38,079 bases of DNA from Micromonosporaceae bacterium (GCA_009377645.1 WHTQ01000003.1:85528-123606), one strand, 5' to 3'; shown: positions 16,948 through 27,039, counted from the stretch's first letter. Made by a program: numbers and translations. The notes: a model not told the origin generated them from the sequence alone.

Positions 16948-17700
16948 TCAGCTCTCCCAGGTGAGCGGGGTGGCCGCGATCTCGCTCCCGTCCGCCAGAG
17001 CCGAGATCGTGAAGTCCTCGAACACGTTCGGCGCCACCCGCTGCAGCTGCCGCAGGCACTCCACCGCCAGCTCGCGGATCTCCACATCCGCATGCTCGGT
17101 GGCGCGCATCGCGATGAAGTGTCGCCAGGCCCGGTAGTTGCCGGTCACCACGATCCGGGTCTCGGTCGCGTTCGGCAGCACCGCGCGCGCCGCCTGCCGG
17201 GCCTGCTTGCGGCGCAGCGTCGCGCTGGGAACGTCGGCGAACTTCTGCTGCAGCCCTTCCAGCAGCTCGGTGTAGGCGCGCACGCTCGCCTCGGTCGCGG
17301 CCACGAACCGCTTGTGCAGCTCCGGGTCCTCGGCGATCACGTCCGGCTCCACCATCGCGGCGTCCCGCTCCGGCACATACCGCTGGGAGAGCTGCGAGAA
17401 CGAGAAGTGGCGGTGCCGGATCAGCTCGTGGGTCAGCGAGCGGGACACTCCGGTGAGGTAGAACGTCACGGTGCCGTGCTCCAGCACCGACAGGTGCCCG
17501 ACCTCGAGAATGTGCTGCAGGTAGCCGGCGTTGGTGGCGGTGGCCGGATTGGGCTTCTTCCACGACTGGTAGCACGCCCGCCCGGCGAACTCGGCCAGCG
17601 CCTGCCCGCCGTCCGCGTCGGTGGACCAGGGCACGCCGGGCGGCGGCTCGAACTGAGTCCACCCGATCAGCTGGACCTGCGGTGAAACGATCTCGGACAC
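16948..17700 (-). CDS. thyX: FAD-dependent thymidylate synthase ThyX
   Basis: A 250-aa flavin-dependent thymidylate synthase that makes dTMP from dUMP with methylene-tetrahydrofolate and NADPH. The ThyX signature [14 protein letters not shown] is at residues 95-108. [19 protein letters not shown] and [12 protein letters not shown] are other family blocks. The GTG at 17700 is chosen because AGGAG lies about 7-11 nt upstream and the length equals typical actinobacterial ThyX; an upstream in-frame ATG at 17817 would add about 39 charged residues. Same strand as dapA, 108 bp away, a conserved thyX-dapA order. Confidence 0.95.
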   Translation of the reverse strand: MSEIVSPQVQLIGWTQFEPPPGVPWSTDADGGQALAEFAGRACYQSWKKPNPATATNAGYLQHILEVGHLSVLEHGTVTFYLTGVSRSLTHELIRHRHFSFSQLSQRYVPERDAAMVEPDVIAEDPELHKRFVAATEASVRAYTELLEGLQQKFADVPSATLRRKQARQAARAVLPNATETRIVVTGNYRAWRHFIAMRATEHADVEIRELAVECLRQLQRVAPNVFEDFTISALADGSEIAATPLTWES

Positions 17701-17828
17701 GTCCTCTCCTCTCTCGTCCCGCTCATCGTCCCATCCGGGTCCGACAAGCCCCGGAGCCCGCGCCGCAGCCCCGGAGTCCGCGCGCCGCGCACCCTCACGA
17801 TGACGCCGAGACGACATCCCGAACGGGC

Positions 17829-17863
17829 TTGACTGGCGTCGCGTTTGATGTCATGATGGCGTC
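17829..17863 (+). promoter_or_regulatory. Promoter for the RHH regulator gene, probably leaderless
   Basis: TTGACT (17829-17834) and CATGAT (17852-17857) are 17 bp apart and resemble -35 and -10 boxes. The expected start of transcription, about 7 nt on, coincides with the ATG at 17864, and there is no ribosome site, so a leaderless mRNA is likely. ATGACGCC (17800-17807) and GGCGTCAT (17858-17865) form an 8-bp inverted repeat flanking the promoter, a possible autoregulatory site. Confidence 0.5.
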
Positions 17864-18382
17864 ATGGATCTGACACCGTACCTGGACCAGCTCCGGCGGG
17901 ACCTGGCCGCCTCCGCCGCAGCCGGGGAAGCCGAGGTGTTGCGGGCCGCCGACCTGCTCGCCGGCGCGATGGACGCGTCCGCCCGGCTCACCCTGATGGA
18001 GGCGCTCGCCGACGCCGCCGCCGAGATCACCGCCAAGCTCAGCGCGGCGAGCGTGGAGGTCCGGCTACGGGGCCGGGAGGCCGACCTGGTGGTCGCCGAA
18101 ATCACCCACCCCGAGCCGGAGCCCGCCCCAACGGCGACCGCCCCGACCGGGGTGCCGGAGGGCTCGGGAGACGTGGCCAGGATCACGCTCCGCCTGCCCG
18201 AAGGGTTGAAGGAGGCGGTCGAGCGGGCCGCCGCCGGGGAGGGCATCTCGGTCAACGCCTGGCTGGTCCGGGCGATCGCGGGGGCGGTCTCTGGGCGGGC
18301 CATCCCGCCCCCGCCACCCCCGCCGTTCCCACCCGGGCGAGCCAGCTTCGGCAAGCGGACCACCGGCTTCGCCCAGGCCTGA
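17864..18382 (+). CDS. Ribbon-helix-helix (HicB-like) regulator
   Basis: A 172-aa protein with two parts. Residues 1-80 are a helical, Ala-rich region of unknown type. Residues about 104-141 (ARITLRLPEGLKEAVERAAA then GEGISVNAWLVRAIAG) form a ribbon-helix-helix DNA-binding motif of the kind annotated as HicB-family antitoxin. A Pro-rich tail follows. No HicA-like toxin is adjacent. Instead a Toastrack (DUF4097) gene starts 27 nt downstream, so the pair probably forms an operon, and this protein is better seen as a transcription factor than as an antitoxin. It diverges from thyX across 163 bp. Promoter spacing suggests a leaderless mRNA starting at this ATG. Confidence 0.8.
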   Translation: MDLTPYLDQLRRDLAASAAAGEAEVLRAADLLAGAMDASARLTLMEALADAAAEITAKLSAASVEVRLRGREADLVVAEITHPEPEPAPTATAPTGVPEGSGDVARITLRLPEGLKEAVERAAAGEGISVNAWLVRAIAGAVSGRAIPPPPPPPFPPGRASFGKRTTGFAQA

Positions 18383-18409
18383 CCCCATGACCTAGAGAGG
18401 ACACCCGAC

Positions 18410-19231
18410 ATGCCTGAGTTTCCCACCCCGGGTCCGATCACCGTGGACATCCGGCTGGCCGGCGGAAGCGTGGACCTGCACGCCGAGCCGCGCGACACCG
18501 CCGTGGCCGAGGTCGCACCCTACGACGACAGCGACGCCTCCCGGGAGGCGGCCGACCGGACCCGGGTCGAGCTGTCCGGCGACACGCTGGTGATCGCCGC
18601 GCCGGACGTCAGCGGATGGCTGCTGCGCCGGACTCCCCGGCTGCGGGTCAGCGTCCGGGTCCCGACCGGCAGCAGCGTGCGGCTCAAGGCCGCCAGCGCG
18701 GACATCACCTGCCACGGCGAGTGGACGGACATCAAGCTGAGCACCGCCTCCGGCGACGCGTATGTCGAGGGGGTCACCGGCGACCTGACCGTGAACGCGG
18801 CCAGCGGCGACGTCCGGGCGGTGCGGGTCGGCGGGCGGCTGACCGTGAAGACCGCGTCCGGCGACGTCTCGGCTCAGGAGGTGGTCGGCTCGGTGGACAT
18901 CAAGAGCGCCAGCGGCGACGTGCAGATCGAGGCCGCCCGCGGCGACCTGAGCTCCACCACCGCGTCCGGCAACGTCACGGTCGGCTCCTCCCGGCAGGGG
19001 ACGGTCAAGACGAACACCGTCGCCGGCGACGTCTCGGTCGGCGTGGTCTCCGGCACCGGGGTGTGGCTGGACCTGAACACCCTGTCCGGCAAGACCCACA
19101 GCGACCTGACGTTCACCGATGGGGACAGCGCTGGCAGCGGCCGCGGGACCGGCCCCGACCTCACGGTGCAGGTGCGGACGGTCAGCGGCAACATCGACAT
19201 CCACCGGGTGACGCTGCCGGCCACCGCCTAG
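18410..19231 (+). CDS. DUF4097 (Toastrack) beta-repeat protein
   Basis: A 273-aa protein built of short beta-strand repeats, a DUF4097/Toastrack domain. The repeat signature recurs at about 20-residue spacing: ASADITC, ASGDAYV, ASGDVRA, ASGDVSA, ASGDVQI, ASGNVTV, VAGDVSV, LSGKTHS, VSGNIDI. No signal peptide or membrane helix is seen, so it is probably cytoplasmic or membrane-associated through a partner. Toastrack domains are known from PspC/LiaF-type envelope-stress systems. The ATG at 18410 follows AGAGAGGACACCCGAC. It is probably co-transcribed with the upstream ribbon-helix-helix regulator. Its biochemical role is not known. Confidence 0.88.
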   Translation: MPEFPTPGPITVDIRLAGGSVDLHAEPRDTAVAEVAPYDDSDASREAADRTRVELSGDTLVIAAPDVSGWLLRRTPRLRVSVRVPTGSSVRLKAASADITCHGEWTDIKLSTASGDAYVEGVTGDLTVNAASGDVRAVRVGGRLTVKTASGDVSAQEVVGSVDIKSASGDVQIEAARGDLSSTTASGNVTVGSSRQGTVKTNTVAGDVSVGVVSGTGVWLDLNTLSGKTHSDLTFTDGDSAGSGRGTGPDLTVQVRTVSGNIDIHRVTLPATA

Positions 19232-19255
19232 GTCCTGGACCGGGCCGGGCGTCGC

Positions 19256-19813
19256 TCAGACGTAGAACCAGGTGAACGGAGCCCACGGGAGGTTGCGCAG
19301 CACTGTGAACACGCCCAGCGTGGCCACCAAGATGCCGACCACCAGTGGGCTCGGCCGCAGCTGGGGCAGCCGCCACCCGAAGACCAGGTTGCCCGCCCAC
19401 GCCACGTACAGGTAGACCAGGAACGGCACCGCGAACACGAACACCAGGTGGTGCCGGGCGGCCGCCGGCAGGTTGCCCTGGATCAGGAAGAAGAACGCCC
19501 GGGTGCCACCGCAGCCGGGACAGTCATATCCGGTCGTGTACTTCAACAGGCAGGTGGTCTCGTCCGCCGCCCCGTCGATCGGCTCCCGGCCCAGCACATA
19601 GGCCACCGCGCCGCCGAGGCAGACCAGGATCGCCACCGGCGCCACCCACCGCGGCGAGCGCGCCCACAGCCGGAGCATGAACCCGGCGAACCGGCCCGGC
19701 GGCCGGCTCGGGTAGAACGCCGGCGGCGGCCCGGGCGGCGGCGGGAACCCGGACTGGCCGGCGGCATCGTCGGCCAGATGCGGGTGGGGGTGGTGCTCGA
19801 CTGTCTGGGTCAC
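19256..19813 (-). CDS. DUF2752 family membrane protein
   Basis: A 185-aa protein with a Pro-rich cytoplasmic N-terminus (GFPPPPGPPPAFYPSRPPGR), a first membrane segment (VAPVAILVCLGGAVAYVLG), and the DUF2752 core TTGYDCPGCGGTRAFFFLIQ with its conserved CP-CGGTRA motif. Two further helices and a final hydrophobic segment ending WAPFTWFYV follow. The function of the family is unknown; the cysteine pair is invariant in it. The GTG at 19813 is preferred because GGAGG lies 8 nt upstream; another GTG at 19846 lacks such a site. It converges on the DUF4097 gene with 24 bp between stops. Confidence 0.88.
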   Translation of the reverse strand: MTQTVEHHPHPHLADDAAGQSGFPPPPGPPPAFYPSRPPGRFAGFMLRLWARSPRWVAPVAILVCLGGAVAYVLGREPIDGAADETTCLLKYTTGYDCPGCGGTRAFFFLIQGNLPAAARHHLVFVFAVPFLVYLYVAWAGNLVFGWRLPQLRPSPLVVGILVATLGVFTVLRNLPWAPFTWFYV

Positions 19814-19842
19814 CGGACCGTCCTCCGTGCTCGGCGCTCCCC

Positions 19843-19947
19843 TCACGGTACCTGGTCCGGGCTCGCCGCGCTGGCGCGCCGGAGCGCGCCCGCCAGCGCC
19901 GGGAGGTCACCCCGCTCGGGCCCGGTCACGTCGGCCAGCCCGAGCCA
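19843..19947 (-). other. Coding-like remnant upstream of the DUF2752 gene
   Basis: Reading the minus strand from about 19947 gives GGWLGLADVTGPERGDLPAL then AGALRRASAASPDQVP and a TGA at 19843-19845. Nearly all third codon positions are G or C while second positions are mixed, as in the real genes here. The frame is closed by a TAG at 19999-20001. The only usual start inside is a GTG at 19929 without a ribosome site. It could be the 3' end of a decayed gene or a very small gene; I do not recognise the sequence. Confidence 0.3.
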
Positions 19948-20061
19948 GCCGCCGGGCCTGGGCGGGCGAGGTGGTCCTGCGCAGCCATCGCCGGCAGGCT
20001 ACGCGGTGGGTCTGACATTCCGGTTTGCCGGGCGGGGCCGGTCCAGGGTAGGACCGAGAGC

Positions 20062-20706
20062 ATGATGACGGTGCGACCAGCCACCCCGGCAGACGCCGAC
20101 GAGGTGGTAAGGATCAACGTCCGGACCTGGCAGCACGCGTACGCGGGGATGGTGCCCGGCGATGTCCTCGAAGCGCTCGACGGCCTGGTCGACGAGCGGG
20201 TCCGCCGCACCCGGGAACGCTGGTCGGGCTCCCAGCCGGGACCGTTCCGCACGCTGGTCGCGCTGGCCGGCCCCGCCCCGCACGGGCAGCGGCCGGTCGG
20301 CTACGTCACGTACGGGCCGTACCGGGCCGACCAGGACTGGGACCAGACCGACCCGACCGTCGGCGAGGTGTTCGCGCTCTACGTCGACCCGGTGCACCAG
20401 GGGCGCGGGGCCGGCGGGGCGCTGCTGGCGGCGGCGGTCAAGGAGCTGCGGGCCGGCGGAGCCGGCGAGATCCGGCTCTGGGTGCTGGCCGAGAACGCGC
20501 CGTCGCAGCGGTTCTACGCGCGGTTCGGGTTCCGGCCGGACGGGGCCCGGGACACGTTCCGGGTGCAGCGGCCGGACGGCACCGCGGTCGACCTCCCCGA
20601 GCTCCGGATGGCGCTGCCGGCGCAGCCCGCTGGGGCAGTCACGCACCCGGGTCCGCGAGCAGCACGCCCGGGTTCAGGATCCCGGCCGGGTCGAGCCGCT
20701 GCTTGA
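20062..20706 (+). CDS. GNAT family N-acetyltransferase
   Basis: A 214-aa acetyl-CoA-dependent acyltransferase. It starts MTVRPATPADADEVVRINV, the usual GNAT opening. The acetyl-CoA loop is VDPVHQGRGAGGALLAAAVK (Q-G-R-G-A-G), and the C-terminal motif is AENAPSQRFYARFGF. It probably modifies a small molecule or a protein amine; the substrate cannot be inferred. Two ATGs (20062, 20065) are adjacent. The last about 25 residues are Arg/Gly/Pro-rich and overlap the 3' end of the convergent AgpS-like gene by 68 bp. A TTGCCG (-35-like) and TAGGAC lie just upstream. Confidence 0.88.
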   Translation: MMTVRPATPADADEVVRINVRTWQHAYAGMVPGDVLEALDGLVDERVRRTRERWSGSQPGPFRTLVALAGPAPHGQRPVGYVTYGPYRADQDWDQTDPTVGEVFALYVDPVHQGRGAGGALLAAAVKELRAGGAGEIRLWVLAENAPSQRFYARFGFRPDGARDTFRVQRPDGTAVDLPELRMALPAQPAGAVTHPGPRAARPGSGSRPGRAAA

Positions 20707-22222
20707 CCGCGCGGATCGCGGCCAGGCCCAGCGGCCCGATCTCCGCCGCCAGCTGGCCGGCGTGGTCGCGGCCGACCGCGTGATGGTGGGTGATGGTTCC
20801 GCCGGTCGCCACGATCGCGGTACTGGCGGCCTGCTTCGCACGCCGCCACTGCCCGACCGGGTCGGCGGCCTGCGCACAGACGACGGTGAAGTAGAGCGAG
20901 GCGCCGGTCGGGTAGACGTGCGAGACGTGGCACAGCACCATCGGCGGGGTCCCGAGCCCGGCCAGCTCGTCGAGCAGGGCGCCCCGGACCGCCTCGTACA
21001 ACGGCAGCAGCCCGGACCAGAACGCCGCCGTCTCCACCGTCTCGGCCAGCGCGCCCGCGGCCAGCAGGGCGTCCCGCAGGTACGGCGCGCGGAACCGGGA
21101 CTGCCGCCACGGCTTCCCGATGTCACCGTCCAACGGGGAGCCACCGGCCTCCCGCACCACCGCCTCGACGTCCGGGCGCCGCCGCAGCGCACCCCGGCCC
21201 TCGTACCCGACCACCGCCAGGCAGCCCGACGCCGCGATCCCGCCGGTGGCGGCGGCGCCGGCCGTCTCGTACTCGTCGGACAGCCGTAGCAGGCTGGGCG
21301 CGAGCCCCTCCTGGGCGAGCGTACGCAGAGCGGTCATCCCGGCCGGGAACGAGTCGAACTGCCAGCCGGTGCAGGCCCGCTCCGTCGGGACCGGCCGGAC
21401 CCGGACGGTCACCTCGGTGATCACGCCGAGCGTGCCCTCCGAGCCGAGGAACAGCTGCCGCAGGTCCGGTCCGGCGGCCGACCGGGGCGCCCGGCCGAGC
21501 TGGACAGTCCCCTCGGGAGTCGCCACCCGCAGCGCCACCACCAGGTCGTCGAACCGCCCGTACCCGCTGGAGTAGAGGCCACTGGAGCGGGTGGCCGCGA
21601 ACCCGCCGATGGTCGCGTACTCGAACGACTGGGGATAGTGCCCGAGCGTGAAGCCGTGCCCGGCCAGCAGATGTTCGGCCGCCGGACCGGTTACCCCGGC
21701 CGCCAGCGTTACCAGCTGCGAGACCGGGTCGACCGCGACCAAACTGTCCATACCGGACAGGTCGAGAGCGACCGTGCCGGCGAACCCCGCCCGGTCCGGG
21801 GCCAGCCCACCGACCACCGAGGTGCCGCCGCCGAACGGCACCACCGCCACCCGCCTGGCGGCGCAGACCCGCAGCACCGCCAGGACCTGGTCGTGGTCGG
21901 CCGGGCGGACCACGGCGTCCGGGGCGTCGTCGGCCTCCCCGGCCCGGATCCGCAGCAGGTCCGTCGTGGACTTGCCGCGGGTGTGCCGCACCCGGTCAGC
22001 GGCGGCCGTACTGACCTGACCGCCCCCCACGACCGCCGCGAGCTGGTCGCGCACGGCGGCCGGCAGCGACGGCTCGGGCAGCCGCACCGCCTCCGGCGCC
22101 ACCGGTGGCCGGGCCGCGGCCGGGCTAACGCCCAGCGCGTGCTCCAGCAGCTGCGCGAGGGTGGCGGGCAGCTCCACCGTGGCCGCCGGGTCGCCCCAAC
22201 CGTCCCACCGCATCCCGTCCAT
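20639..22222 (-). CDS. FAD-binding oxidase, alkyldihydroxyacetonephosphate synthase-like
   Basis: A 527-aa vanillyl-alcohol-oxidase-fold flavoprotein. The FAD-binding-4 domain includes VVPFGGGTSVVGGL and the segment FTLGHYPQSFEYATIGGFAA. The C-terminal domain carries TGGTITHHHAVGRDH, the histidine-rich active-site motif shared with AgpS (alkyl-DHAP synthase), and ends with VKQRLDPAGILNPG. AgpS swaps an acyl for an alkyl chain on dihydroxyacetone phosphate; actinobacterial relatives are often of unproven substrate. The ATG at 22222 sits directly beside a palindromic promoter, suggesting leaderless translation; ATG at 22213 (MRWDGWGDP) is the alternative. It diverges from glpD, whose product makes dihydroxyacetone phosphate. 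Confidence 0.85.
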   Translation of the reverse strand: MDGMRWDGWGDPAATVELPATLAQLLEHALGVSPAAARPPVAPEAVRLPEPSLPAAVRDQLAAVVGGGQVSTAAADRVRHTRGKSTTDLLRIRAGEADDAPDAVVRPADHDQVLAVLRVCAARRVAVVPFGGGTSVVGGLAPDRAGFAGTVALDLSGMDSLVAVDPVSQLVTLAAGVTGPAAEHLLAGHGFTLGHYPQSFEYATIGGFAATRSSGLYSSGYGRFDDLVVALRVATPEGTVQLGRAPRSAAGPDLRQLFLGSEGTLGVITEVTVRVRPVPTERACTGWQFDSFPAGMTALRTLAQEGLAPSLLRLSDEYETAGAAATGGIAASGCLAVVGYEGRGALRRRPDVEAVVREAGGSPLDGDIGKPWRQSRFRAPYLRDALLAAGALAETVETAAFWSGLLPLYEAVRGALLDELAGLGTPPMVLCHVSHVYPTGASLYFTVVCAQAADPVGQWRRAKQAASTAIVATGGTITHHHAVGRDHAGQLAAEIGPLGLAAIRAVKQRLDPAGILNPGVLLADPGA

Positions 22223-22237
22223 CGGATAAACTATCCG
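22223..22237. promoter_or_regulatory. Palindromic divergent promoter of the agpS-like gene and glpD
   Basis: CGGATAAACTATCCG is a perfect 6-3-6 inverted repeat between the two divergent genes. Each strand carries a -10-like hexamer inside it: TAAACT on plus (22227-22232) and TAGTTT on minus. For the minus gene a TTGCCG lies 19 bp upstream of TAGTTT, and the predicted start of transcription coincides with the ATG at 22222. A regulator bound here would switch both genes. Confidence 0.6.
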
Positions 22238-22317
22238 GCATCGCACCCCGCACGGCAACCACCTCCCTGCATCACGCCCGGCGCTCGCGGGAGCTGTCTC
22301 AGCTGGCCGACGGCACG

Positions 22318-23784
22318 GTGGTGGACGTGCTGGTGGTCGGGCTCGGCGTGACCGGTGCCGGAGTGGCGCTGGACGCCGCCTCCCGCGGCCTGTCCGTGGC
22401 CGCCGTCGACCTGGCCGACCTCGCTTTCGGCACCTCCCGGTGGAGCTCCAAACTGGTGCATGGTGGCCTGCGCTACCTGGCCAGCCTGGGCGTGGGGGTG
22501 GCGTACGAGTGCGCGCGGGAACGCGGCATCCTGCTGACCCGCACGGCTCCGCACCTCACCCGGCGGCTGCCGGTCGTGCTACCGCTGGCCGGCAACGTGC
22601 CCCGGGGCACCGCCCGGCTGCACCGGGCCGGCATCGCCGCCGGCGACCTGCTGCGCCGGGCCGCCGGCACGCCGCCCGCGCTGCTGCCCCGCTCCGCCCG
22701 GATCTCCACTGAGGAGACGTTGCGGCTGGTGCCCGGCCTGCGCCGGGCCGGGCTGCGCGGCGGCCACCTGAACTGGGACGGCCAGCTGGAGGACGACGCC
22801 CGGCTAGTCACCGCGATCGCCCGGACCGCGGCCGGGCTGGGTGCCCGGATCATCACCCGGTGCCGGGTCCGGTCGCTGGCCGGGGACCGGGCACTGGTAC
22901 GTGACGAGCTGGGCGGCGGCGAACTGACGATCCGCACCCGGGCCGTGGTCAACGCGGCCGGGGTGTGGGCGGACCAGCTGGTGGACGGGATCACCCTGCG
23001 CCCGTCCCGGGGCACCCACCTGGTGCTGCGGGCGGAGGACCTCGGTGGGCTCGGGGCGATGCTGACCGTCCCGGTGCCGGACGACCGGGGCCGGTTCGTG
23101 TTCGCGGTGCCGCAACCGTCCGGGCTGGTCTACGTGGGCCTCACCGACGAGCCGGTGGACGGTCCGGTCGAGGACGTGCCGGCCCCGCCCGAGTCCGACA
23201 TCGGCTTCCTGCTGGCGATCCTCGGGGACGCACTGGAGGTGGCACCGACCCGGGCGCAGGTGGTCAGCGCGTTCGCCGGGCTACGGCCGCTGCTGGACGA
23301 CGGCCGCGACCGCAGCGCCGACGTGTCCCGCCGGCACGCCGTGCTGAGCTCGGCAGACGGCGTGGTCACGGTGGTCGGCGGCAAGCTGACCACATACCGG
23401 GCGATGGCGCAGGACGCGGTGGACGCGGCGGTACGCCACCGCCGGCTGGCCGCTGGCCCGTCCCGGACCCGGCGACTCCCGCTGGTCGGGGCGGCCAGCC
23501 GGGCGGAGCTGGCCGGACTCCACGCGCCGGCCCGGCTGGTGCGCCGGTACGGCGTCGAGGCGCCGGCGGTGGCGGCGCTGGCCGAGCAGGACCCGGGCTT
23601 GGCCGAGCCGGTCGCCCCCGGGCTGGACGTGACCGGGGTGGAGCTGGTCTGGGCGTTGCGGCACGAGGGTGCGCTCACCGCCGACGACCTACTGGACCGG
23701 CGGACCCGGCTGGGCCTGGTCCCGGCCGACCGGGCCGCCGCGCTGCCCGCCGCCGAGCGACTCCTCACCGCGTACGCCCCCTGA
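22318..23784 (+). CDS. glpD: Glycerol-3-phosphate dehydrogenase/oxidase (FAD)
   Basis: An FAD-dependent glycerol-3-phosphate oxidase (488 aa from the GTG given) that yields dihydroxyacetone phosphate and feeds electrons to the quinone pool at the membrane. The Rossmann motif is VVGLGVTGAG at residues 6-15. SSKLVHGGLRYL (43-54), NAAGVWADQLVDGI, AFAGLRPLLDD and GGKLTTYRAMAQDAV are GlpD landmarks. The start is uncertain: the frame is open to about 22201 and the upstream codons read RTATTSLHHARRSRELSQLA, which resembles the true N-terminus of relatives, yet no ATG, GTG or TTG precedes 22318. An ATC at 22240 lies where a leaderless transcript would begin. It pairs with the divergent AgpS-like gene. 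Confidence 0.9.
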   Translation: MVDVLVVGLGVTGAGVALDAASRGLSVAAVDLADLAFGTSRWSSKLVHGGLRYLASLGVGVAYECARERGILLTRTAPHLTRRLPVVLPLAGNVPRGTARLHRAGIAAGDLLRRAAGTPPALLPRSARISTEETLRLVPGLRRAGLRGGHLNWDGQLEDDARLVTAIARTAAGLGARIITRCRVRSLAGDRALVRDELGGGELTIRTRAVVNAAGVWADQLVDGITLRPSRGTHLVLRAEDLGGLGAMLTVPVPDDRGRFVFAVPQPSGLVYVGLTDEPVDGPVEDVPAPPESDIGFLLAILGDALEVAPTRAQVVSAFAGLRPLLDDGRDRSADVSRRHAVLSSADGVVTVVGGKLTTYRAMAQDAVDAAVRHRRLAAGPSRTRRLPLVGAASRAELAGLHAPARLVRRYGVEAPAVAALAEQDPGLAEPVAPGLDVTGVELVWALRHEGALTADDLLDRRTRLGLVPADRAAALPAAERLLTAYAP

Positions 23785-23825
23785 CCCTGCCCGGGCGGCG
23801 GCGGCGCTGTGGCAGAGTTGCGGCA

Positions 23826-24812
23826 ATGAGAACCCGAACCACCCCGGCCCGGGCGCTGGCGACGCTCGGTGCGATCGCCCTGCTGGTGCTGGCGCTGGCC
23901 GGCTGCCTGAAGGTCGACGGCGACCTGGCGATCGACGGCGACACGGTCAGCGGCACCCTGCTGACGGTCCTGGACAAGGACGCCGCCGAGCAGCTCGAGC
24001 TCAACCCGGATGACGTGTTCGCCAGCGAGAACGACCAGCTCACCAGTTTGGACGGAGTGAGCGTCGCCCCGTTCGACGACGGCACCTGGGCCGGCTCCGA
24101 GCTGACCTTCGACCAGGTGGCCCTCGACGACCTGAACCAGGTCTCGCAGGGCGACCCGGACGGGCTACAGATCACCCGGGACGAGTCAGCCGACAGCTAT
24201 GAGTTCAGCATGGTCAACGACCTGGTCTGGATGTCCGAGGTGACGCAGGAACCGGCGGCGGAAGGGGAGGTGGATCTGGCGGCGCTGCTCGAGACCTTCG
24301 ACATCACCATCGCCGTGACCTTCCCCGGCGAGGTGACCGAGCACAACGGCGAGCTGTCCGGGACCACCGTCACCTGGTCCCCCCCGGCCGGCGAGCGGAC
24401 CGAGCTGCGTGCGGTCGGGCAGGGGGCCGAGGGTGGCGGTGACGGCGAGCCGGGCGGCGGGTCCGGCGACGGGCCGGACGCCTCCGCCGATCCGGGCGAT
24501 CCGAGCAGCAGTCCCGGCGCCCTCCCGGGTGACCAGGAGCTGACCTCCGGTAGCGGCGACGGGTCCTCGGTCGTCCCGCTGGTGGTGGGGGTCGGCCTGG
24601 CCGCGGTCGTGGCCGCGGTGGTGGCCGGTTGGTGGTTCTTCCTCCGGCCCCGGCAGAGCCAGCCGGCCGGGCCCACGGACCAGCCAGCCGAGCCCGGGAG
24701 CGAGCCAGCGGAGCCCGCGGACCAGCCGACCGAGCCCGGCGACCCGCCGGCCGAGTCCGGGAAACAGCCGACCGAGCCCGGGAACCAGCCGACCGAGCCG
24801 GACGTCTCATAG
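23826..24812 (+). CDS. LppM-like lipoprotein with C-terminal membrane anchor
   Basis: A 328-aa exported protein. The signal peptide ends in the lipobox LALAGC (C27), so it should be lipid-anchored outside the membrane. The following domain begins LKVDGDLAIDGDTVSGTLLT, as in actinobacterial LppM-type lipoproteins, and spans about residues 28-200. A Gly/Asp/Ser linker leads to a second membrane helix (VVPLVVGVGLAAVVAAVVAG) and a cytoplasmic tail of QPxEPG-type repeats. Mycobacterial LppM is linked to host interaction; in a non-pathogen the role is unknown. The ATG at 23826 is the first in frame before the signal peptide; its ribosome site is poor. It ends at a strong terminator. Confidence 0.82.
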   Translation: MRTRTTPARALATLGAIALLVLALAGCLKVDGDLAIDGDTVSGTLLTVLDKDAAEQLELNPDDVFASENDQLTSLDGVSVAPFDDGTWAGSELTFDQVALDDLNQVSQGDPDGLQITRDESADSYEFSMVNDLVWMSEVTQEPAAEGEVDLAALLETFDITIAVTFPGEVTEHNGELSGTTVTWSPPAGERTELRAVGQGAEGGGDGEPGGGSGDGPDASADPGDPSSSPGALPGDQELTSGSGDGSSVVPLVVGVGLAAVVAAVVAGWWFFLRPRQSQPAGPTDQPAEPGSEPAEPADQPTEPGDPPAESGKQPTEPGNQPTEPDVS

Positions 24813-24817
24813 GATGC

Positions 24818-24860
24818 GGCGCGGTCTCGTGGCGCGGCGGGGGAGCCACGAGGCCGCGCC
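24818..24860. terminator. Strong bidirectional terminator between lppM-like gene and dapB
   Basis: GGCGCGGtCTCGTGGC (24818-24833) pairs with GCCACGAGgCCGCGCC (24845-24860): 16 bp with one wobble around an 11-nt loop. It lies 5 bp after the lppM-like stop and 17 bp before the dapB stop on the other strand, so it can serve both convergent genes. No T-tract is needed for this class in actinobacteria. Confidence 0.8.
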
Positions 24861-24877
24861 AGCGTGCGTAGCGCGGG

Positions 24878-27039
<2,162 letters not shown>

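Noticed and set aside
17864-18382. HicAB toxin-antitoxin system
   Set aside because: Only the ribbon-helix-helix part matches; no HicA-like double-stranded-RNA-binding toxin is adjacent and the partner gene is DUF4097.
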